Shown in pieces: positions 57,457 through 64,000 of a stretch of DNA of 64,000 bases. Location of the stretch: contig NZ_JAMBNP010000001.1 in assembly GCF_023715145.1 (NCBI RefSeq), positions 1,083,538-1,147,537 on the forward strand. The letters run 5' to 3'. Below the pieces are notes generated by a model. The model was not told the DNA's origin. It searched no databases and worked only from the letters and a program-made list of their open reading frames with translations. The position numbers were made by a program, and so were the translations under genes. Position 1 is the stretch's first letter. Every line of letters begins with the position of its first letter. The DNA comes from Paenibacillus glycanilyticus (lineage in GTDB: Bacteria > Bacillota > Bacilli > Paenibacillales > Paenibacillaceae).

Positions 57457-58434
57457 TTATCTGATACCTCCATACTCCATGATGTAATCAATAGCATGTT
57501 GCTTTTCTTCGGCATTTAACAAATTCCATCGTCTCTCTGAGTTTGAGAGCATATCAAAAACAAACTGCTCTGGAGCATTAAACTTAGATAAATCGTTCAT
57601 TGGAACTTCGCCTTTTGTTCTCGGTAAGTTTGTATAAGCATCTTTTCCTATTTGTTTGTACTGGATGTAGTGAGATAATTCATGCCAAACCTCATACTGA
57701 GTGGGGTTGCTTCTTAAAACTAGCTCATCAGTGATGTAGTTGAACCCTCCGCCTTTTCCAGGCGGCAAGTATTCATCACCAACCTTAAGTGAAACCCCTC
57801 TACGTCCGAGGTAATTACCTAATAGTTTTAAATCTTTTTTAGTGTAAAGATTACCACCAAGTCGACCTGTTTCATTAATGAAATCGAGATTCGTCCCCTT
57901 TGCAAGGCCTCTGCTAGCATCAATAATTTCCGAAGTCCCATACTTCCCTAAATACTTCAGCCCCGGAATCGGAACCACGCTAAGTGTCGCGCCAATACCT
58001 TCCGCCCAGCGGTCTGCCACAGATAGTCGTTCACCAGTCACATAGTTCATACCCGTGAACGCTTGCTGGAAGCCTTTTACCGTACCGACAAACGGTACAA
58101 CGTCGAGCAGGAAGTCTCCGCCCTGAAGCCAGATCGAATCCCCATCACGGCTCAATCCGAATGGATCGACATAAGAAACCGGGTTTCCGTTAACGTAAGC
58201 ATAACGGTTCAGTGTTTGACCATCACCGATATAGCCAGCCAATACATCTCGGTTAATAAATCGCTTGATTTCCGGATTATAGTATCGCGCGCGCATTTGG
58301 TACAGACCGTTCGGGTCGGTTATCACGCCGTCTCTACCATTATAACGGAATGGCTGCTCTGTTTCTCCAACATGTCCGGTTGCTTCGCCAAAGTTGCCGT
58401 ATTGATACGTATCGGTAACCTGACCAAGCTCATA
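57457..58434 (-). CDS. Displaced Rhs tip with zincin metallopeptidase toxin
   Basis: The frame is open from a stop at 58435; Rhs core residues are read from YELGQVTDTYQYGNFGEATG on, then FRYNGRDGV, YYNPEIKRFINRDVLAG and the boundary GNPVSYVDPFGL. A possible GTG start at 58326 has no clear ribosome site. A pre-toxin region follows (VVPFVGTVKGFQQAFTGMNY). The tip carries the zincin motif WHELSHYIQYKQIG (HExxH), matching metallopeptidase toxins of the Tox-MPTase4 kind. No signal peptide or Rhs shell is present, so it is an orphan toxin cassette that could be activated by recombination with a full Rhs gene. It lies between sigK copy B and intact sigK. Confidence 0.8.
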   Translation of the reverse strand, partial: YELGQVTDTYQYGNFGEATGHVGETEQPFRYNGRDGVITDPNGLYQMRARYYNPEIKRFINRDVLAGYIGDGQTLNRYAYVNGNPVSYVDPFGLSRDGDSIWLQGGDFLLDVVPFVGTVKGFQQAFTGMNYVTGERLSVADRWAEGIGATLSVVPIPGLKYLGKYGTSEIIDASRGLAKGTNLDFINETGRLGGNLYTKKDLKLLGNYLGRRGVSLKVGDEYLPPGKGGGFNYITDELVLRSNPTQYEVWHELSHYIQYKQIGKDAYTNLPRTKGEVPMNDLSKFNAPEQFVFDMLSNSERRWNLLNAEEKQHAIDYIMEYGGIR

Positions 58435-58480
58435 TTAGATTGAAGTCATTACTAAAAGACTAAAAAAGCACAAACAAAAT

Positions 58481-58505
58481 AGACAATCCACCTCATGGAT
58501 TGTCT
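58481..58505 (-). terminator. Terminator of intact sigK
   Basis: AGACAATCCA / TGGATTGTCT stem with a short loop. The same stem is found beside copies C and F. Confidence 0.8.
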
Positions 58506-58547
58506 AAATTTCAAAAATATTTCACAATCTGAAAGACTTATTACCCT

Positions 58548-59246
58548 TCACTTCTTCGCCTTATAAAACTCATGATACAGCTTCATGAGCGCCCGCTTCT
58601 CAATCCGTGACACATAGCTGCGGCTGATCCCCAGCTCCTTCGCAATCTCCCGCTGCGTCCGCTCATCCCCGCCATGATCCAGGCCGAACCGGCCGCGGAT
58701 CACCTCCTGCTCCCTTTCGTCGAGAATATCGAGGTTACGGTAAATCTTGCTCTTCTCGATCTTTAGCTGCACCCGGTCCACAACATCGTCGGCTTCCGTG
58801 CCGAGGATGTCGATCAAAGTGATTTCGTTGCCCTCTTTGTCCGTGCCAATCGGATCATGCAAGGATACATCCTTACGTGTCTTCTTCAACGAACGTAAGT
58901 GCATAAGTATTTCATTCTCAATACAACGGGCAGCGAATGTGGCCAGTTTAGTCCCTTTACCCGTCTGGAAGCTTTCAATCGCTTTGATAAGACCAATGGT
59001 TCCGATCGAGATCAGATCCTCAAGGTCTTCTCCTGTGTTATCGAATTTTTTTACTATGTGCGCGACCAGCCTCAGGTTATGTTCAATCAGCAGGTTGCGC
59101 GAATGCGCATTGCCTTCCGCCATCAGCTGCAGATGCTTCATCTCTTCCTCTTCATGAAGCGGCTGCGGAAAAGCATTATTTTTCACATACGATACAAGCA
59201 GCGAGAGCTGCTTGATGAACAGAGCAACAGCAGCAAAAAGTCCCAT
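58548..59246 (-). CDS. sigK: RNA polymerase sigma-K factor precursor (intact)
   Basis: A 232-residue pro-sigma-K, the late mother-cell sporulation sigma factor. The N-terminus has the hydrophobic pro-sequence cut by SpoIVFB ([20 protein letters not shown]), followed by region 2 ([37 protein letters not shown]) and region 4 ([35 protein letters not shown]). Length and layout match B. subtilis pro-sigma-K. GGGGGTG precedes the ATG. The gene is uninterrupted, but the codon before V65-K66-K67 is where three downstream partial copies break, which marks it as the insertion target. Confidence 0.96.
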   Translation of the reverse strand: MGLFAAVALFIKQLSLLVSYVKNNAFPQPLHEEEEMKHLQLMAEGNAHSRNLLIEHNLRLVAHIVKKFDNTGEDLEDLISIGTIGLIKAIESFQTGKGTKLATFAARCIENEILMHLRSLKKTRKDVSLHDPIGTDKEGNEITLIDILGTEADDVVDRVQLKIEKSKIYRNLDILDEREQEVIRGRFGLDHGGDERTQREIAKELGISRSYVSRIEKRALMKLYHEFYKAKK

Positions 59247-59439
59247 GTTCCTGCACCCCCATAAGCTGGATTACCAGGGGCATGAACATACCTCTGGTAC
59301 ACGATGAAGTCGGTTCTACATTGTATGTAGGCGCCGGCCCAGAAGTGCATGTACGTAGAAATTCGTCGATTGGTATCTGTTTGGAGCTTTCGCAAACGGG
59401 GTAAACTACCTCATGATCGGTTATAAGGAGGCTGTAAGC

Positions 59440-59652
59440 ATGCATAAAAATGAAAAGCGCAACGAGGAGTTTAACGAAAAGTATAATGAAACATCCAATA
59501 CAGTTGCAGGCATAAATACGCCTAAGGATCACGAGGACTCCGGACCGCTGGATATGGTCAGCGAGGCCGTCGAAGAGATTGTAGACAACGTTCAGCATAA
59601 GTTTGACGGCCATCCTGAAGGACTTGATTGGCAAAAGGGAAAGAATCAATAA
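59440..59652 (+). CDS. Small acidic hydrophilic protein, 70 aa
   Basis: AAGGAGG stands correctly for the ATG at 59440 (MHKNEKRNEEF). The product is highly charged, without hydrophobic core or Cys, with an amphipathic segment PLDMVSEAVEEIVDNV. No known family. It starts 193 bases upstream of and divergent from sigK. Such small soluble proteins are frequent in spore formers, but no function can be given. Confidence 0.65.
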   Translation: MHKNEKRNEEFNEKYNETSNTVAGINTPKDHEDSGPLDMVSEAVEEIVDNVQHKFDGHPEGLDWQKGKNQ

Positions 59653-59770
59653 AGCCACAAACACGGCTGTTCTGATCAGGGCAGCCATTTTATTTCGATT
59701 CGTGTATCTTCCGGTGAACCGGGGTAAAATAAATTTCGAAGGAACAGACTTACATGCAGGAAAGTTGTCA

Positions 59771-59798
59771 TTGACAAAAAAAGTTGCACGAGTACAAT
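59771..59798 (+). promoter_or_regulatory. Promoter upstream of mntH with overlapping MntR-like site
   Basis: TTGACA (59771-59776) and TACAAT (59793-59798) are 16 bases apart, a strong SigA promoter. Between and over the -10, AGTTGCACGAGTACAA resembles half of the MntR operator seen again at 59864. Repression by Mn-bound MntR is the expected logic. Confidence 0.65.
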
Positions 59799-59863
59799 AA
59801 ATTTATAGGAACTTTCAGAATTGATCTGCATACACCTAGGTATGTGGTTTTTTTATTCAAAAT

Positions 59864-59883
59864 AAGTTGCACTAGGGCAACTT
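59864..59883 (+). promoter_or_regulatory. MntR-like operator
   Basis: AAGTTGCACTAGGGCAACTT is an inverted repeat very like the B. subtilis mntH operator (TTTGC..TTAAGG..AAAC pattern as recalled). It lies 37 bases before the mntH start, downstream of the promoter. Confidence 0.6.
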
Positions 59884-59920
59884 TATCTTATACCTAAAAG
59901 AAAAGTCAGAGGTGATTCAC

Positions 59921-61267
59921 ATGATTGAACCATCCGCAATGGGTTCACAGGACGACGCTTGGAGAACAAAAGGCTCGCAGCCTTCCTTGCCTGAGGTGCA
60001 TCGGTCACTAAGCATTCCTAATAAAGGCTCCTGGCTCAAAAAGTTCCTCGCCTTTGCAGGTCCCGGTTATCTGGTAGCCGTAGGCTATATGGATCCGGGT
60101 AACTGGGCCACCGATATTGCAGGCGGCGCTATGTTTGGCTATACACTGCTGTCCGTTATTCTTATCTCCAACCTGATGGCCATTCTGCTGCAGGCTTTGG
60201 CAGGAAAATTGGGCATCGTAACAGGGAGAGACTTGGCGCAGGCCTGCCGGGATCATTACAGCAAGCCGGTTGTTTTCACATTATGGGTTCTATGCGAGCT
60301 TGCTATCGCTGCCTGCGATCTGGCTGAAGTTATTGGCTCTGCCATCGCGCTTAATTTATTATTTGGAATCCCTTTAATTTACGGCGTTATTATTACGGTT
60401 CTAGACGTATTTATCGTTCTGATGCTTCAGAATAAAGGCTTTCGGTTTCTCGAAAGGCTTGTTATCGTACTAATCTTCACAATCGGCGCCTGCTTTATTA
60501 CTGAGATTTTTCTGGCCAAACCGGATACGCAGGCTTTATTCACCGGTTTTATCCCAACCCATCACATTGTCTCTAACCCGGCTATGCTGTACATTGCCAT
60601 CGGTATCCTTGGTGCTACCGTTATGCCGCATAACCTGTACCTGCATTCGTCGATTGTGCAAACAAGAAAATACGAGCAGACTGAGCTCGGCAAAAGGGAA
60701 GCAATCAAATATGCAACCTGGGATTCTTCTCTTGCCCTATTCTTCGCCTTATTTATTAACGCTGCAATCCTCATCATTGCCGCAGCTACCTTCCACAAAG
60801 CAGGAATGACGGATGTCGCCGAGATTGAACAGGCCTATGATCTCCTGACACCGCTGCTTGGAACGGCTGTAGGTTCTGTATTGTTTGGAGTAGCACTGCT
60901 TGCTTCGGGGCAAAATTCGACGCTGACAGGTACACTGGCAGGCCAAATCGTCATGGAAGGCTTCCTGAACATCCGGCTGAAGCCATGGCTGCGCCGCCTG
61001 ATTACACGGCTTATTGCCATCATACCGGCGGTTATTGTTACAGCGATCTCGGGTGAGAGCGGTACGGCACAGCTCCTGATTCTAAGTCAGATTATTCTGT
61101 CGTTCCAGCTGTCCTTCGCCGTTATTCCGCTCATTCAGTTCACCAGCGATAAGAAGAAAATGGGCTCCTTCGCCAACCCGCTTTGGATCAAGCTTCTTGC
61201 CTGGTTCGTAGCCACTGTCATTATCGCACTAAACGTTTTCTTACTCTACAAAACCTTCTTTGGATAA
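59921..61267 (+). CDS. mntH: Nramp-family Mn2+/H+ transporter MntH
   Basis: A 448-residue Nramp transporter with 11 predicted helices importing Mn2+ (and Fe2+) with protons. The helix-1 metal site is MDPGN (Asp58, Asn61) and the helix-6 site reads [14 protein letters not shown], with the Met-Pro-His that selects manganese. The start ATG at 59921 has GAGGTG 6 nt before it; an upstream in-frame GTG is not needed. MntR-like operators lie upstream. It ends in a bidirectional terminator shared with sleB. Confidence 0.95.
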   Translation: MIEPSAMGSQDDAWRTKGSQPSLPEVHRSLSIPNKGSWLKKFLAFAGPGYLVAVGYMDPGNWATDIAGGAMFGYTLLSVILISNLMAILLQALAGKLGIVTGRDLAQACRDHYSKPVVFTLWVLCELAIAACDLAEVIGSAIALNLLFGIPLIYGVIITVLDVFIVLMLQNKGFRFLERLVIVLIFTIGACFITEIFLAKPDTQALFTGFIPTHHIVSNPAMLYIAIGILGATVMPHNLYLHSSIVQTRKYEQTELGKREAIKYATWDSSLALFFALFINAAILIIAAATFHKAGMTDVAEIEQAYDLLTPLLGTAVGSVLFGVALLASGQNSTLTGTLAGQIVMEGFLNIRLKPWLRRLITRLIAIIPAVIVTAISGESGTAQLLILSQIILSFQLSFAVIPLIQFTSDKKKMGSFANPLWIKLLAWFVATVIIALNVFLLYKTFFG

Positions 61268-61271
61268 AATT

Positions 61272-61308
61272 AAGGCCTGTCGTTACGAGCTTCGTAACGA
61301 CAGGCCTT
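61272..61308. terminator. Strong bidirectional terminator between mntH and sleB
   Basis: A perfect 17-bp stem (AAGGCCTGTCGTTACGA / TCGTAACGACAGGCCTT) in the 45-base gap between convergent genes, with T-rich tracts on both sides. Confidence 0.95.
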
Positions 61309-61312
61309 ATTC

Positions 61313-61951
61313 TTATTTCGTAAAAACATGATTACCGATCTTCACCGTTACCGGACGCGATTTCATCCATTTGGAATCCGTCATTTTCGGGTTGTAGAAG
61401 TACAATGCTCCCTTAGTCGGGTCAATGCGCTTTGCTGCCTCTTTGGCAGCATCCAGGGCGCTGACGGTTGGCATCTTCCAGAACTGTCCGTTACTTACTA
61501 CGCTAAACGCGCTGGGTGAAAAAATAACTCCCCGTATCGTACTAGGAAAACCATTCGTTTTTGTCCGGTTTAAAATAACAGCCGCTACCGCGACCTTCCC
61601 TTTGTAGCTTTCGCCACCGGCCTCGGCATTTACAACCCTCGCCATGCGGGACAAATCCGACCGGTCTACGGTTACTTTATGCAAGGCATGAAGGGTAACA
61701 GAGCCTGCCACGCCATCCGGCTTCAGACCGGCGCCCTTCTGAAAGGCTGCAACAGCCGATTTGGTTGATGCGCCAAAATAGGTCGTTATATTGCCTTTAT
61801 AATATTTCAGCATATACAGCCTTTCCTGTAAATCCTGCACCTCTGTCCCCTTGCTGCCAACCTTTAACGACGCAGCTGACGCCTCCAAAGGCAGGCAGAG
61901 GATAGATGCTATCAGCATCGATATGACGAGTGTTCCAAGCTTTCGTTTCAT
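61313..61951 (-). CDS. sleB: Spore cortex-lytic / cell wall hydrolase, SleB-like
   Basis: A 212-residue secreted protein: signal peptide 1-27 (LEASAA), a peptidoglycan-binding_1 domain at 28-90 (LKVGSKGTEVQDLQERLYML, GASTKSAVAAFQ), and a Hydrolase_2 (SleB) domain from about 100 (RMARVVNAEAGGESYKGKVA, catalytic Glu110, VAAVILNRTKTNGFPST). An earlier in-frame ATG at 62074 is unlikely; GGAGGG lies before the ATG at 61951. SleB lytic transglycosylase degrades spore cortex at germination; paralogues act on vegetative wall, so the exact role is open. Confidence 0.88.
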   Translation of the reverse strand: MKRKLGTLVISMLIASILCLPLEASAASLKVGSKGTEVQDLQERLYMLKYYKGNITTYFGASTKSAVAAFQKGAGLKPDGVAGSVTLHALHKVTVDRSDLSRMARVVNAEAGGESYKGKVAVAAVILNRTKTNGFPSTIRGVIFSPSAFSVVSNGQFWKMPTVSALDAAKEAAKRIDPTKGALYFYNPKMTDSKWMKSRPVTVKIGNHVFTK

Positions 61952-62191
61952 TATGCGATCCCTCCAGTATGTATGCTTGCTTGTCTTTAGACTCGCGTTT
62001 TCCGAGTTTACCATAACTACCCTGAATAATTGGTTTTCATAGAATTTTCTAATTTGTTCTAATTTAACTCTCATTATTCAAGAAATAATACATGAATTAA
62101 CCCGATACTCCATATATTTCGTGATTAATAAGACATTATAGTGGGTATAAACAAATACAAATGTTTACAAACAGCAATCAATAAAACAACA

Positions 62192-62220
62192 AAAAAAGCC
62201 TGTCGAATTAACGACAGACT
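62192..62220 (-). terminator. Terminator of the rRNA operon
   Basis: AGCCTGTCG / CGACAGACT stem (one mismatch) followed on the minus strand by a T run (complement of AAAAAAA at 62191-62197). It lies 135 bases past the 23S 3' end. Confidence 0.85.
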
Positions 62221-62354
62221 TCCTTATGGCTTTGCGCCTTGAAAACTGGATGCGAATGAATGATTTCCTTAAGCTTTCCGGTTTTACACCGGGGCCCCGC
62301 AAAGTACTCGGAATCAACTCCGAAGCATTTGCTTCACTTTTTGGGGGTTGTTTT

Positions 62355-64000
<1,646 letters not shown>

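Noticed and set aside
8679..59246. Insertion sequence or transposon array
   Set aside because: No transposase, inverted-repeat ends or target duplications were found; the repeated unit is sigK sequence.
58548..59246. A skin-type element interrupting sigK
   Set aside because: sigK is continuous here; only its 3' half is duplicated downstream.

Overview
The window looks like a chromosomal segment of a spore-forming, sugar-foraging Firmicute of the Paenibacillus/Cohnella type. This is an inference from four things: an intact pro-sigma-K gene and a SleB-like cortex lytic enzyme, several CUT1 sugar ABC transporters with YesMN-type two-component regulators, many AraC regulators beside glycosidases, and strong AGGAGG ribosome binding sites. 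No phage, insertion sequence, tRNA or CRISPR array was recognised. A partial 23S rRNA gene closes the right edge.

Layout. 1-14 kb: a truncated DeoR regulator, a very large secreted GH38-like glycosidase, a cupin, the ATP sulfurylase pair cysD-cysN (with a degenerate APS-kinase tail on CysN), an S51 peptidase, a short-chain dehydrogenase, and a winged-helix/TPR regulator followed by an MFS exporter. 14.8-37.4 kb: a glycan-use island with two GH29 fucosidases, two GH42 galactosidases, a DUF1349 protein, two complete three-gene sugar ABC transporters, one YesM/YesN pair and three AraC regulators; each hydrolase group sits beside or divergent from a regulator. 37.5-41.7 kb: a partly decayed sugar locus (broken permease, sugar isomerase/epimerase, AraC regulator, orphan binding protein). 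42.1-58.4 kb: accessory DNA with an unrecognised two-gene membrane/coiled-coil operon, a secreted Rhs/YD-repeat locus with membrane immunity candidates, displaced Rhs tips, and a zincin toxin with a probable immunity gene. 58.5-64 kb: intact sigK, a small acidic protein, mntH behind MntR-like sites, sleB and 23S rRNA.

The main discovery candidate is an array of sigK 3' halves. Besides intact sigK (58548-59246) there are seven further pieces of the sigK 3' region, all in the same orientation, near 8.7, 14.6, 15.6, 38.0, 42.2, 45.4 and 56.2 kb, generally more decayed with distance from sigK. Three of them break at the same codon of sigK and carry the same 23-nt non-sigK sequence at the break. 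Two are protein-identical to sigK in the shared part while differing at many silent positions. This fits repeated gene-regenerating insertion into sigK, each newcomer bringing a new sigK 3' end plus terminator and pushing the old one and its cargo downstream. The cargo would include both the toxin cassettes and the glycan island. No integrase is visible, so the mechanism is open.
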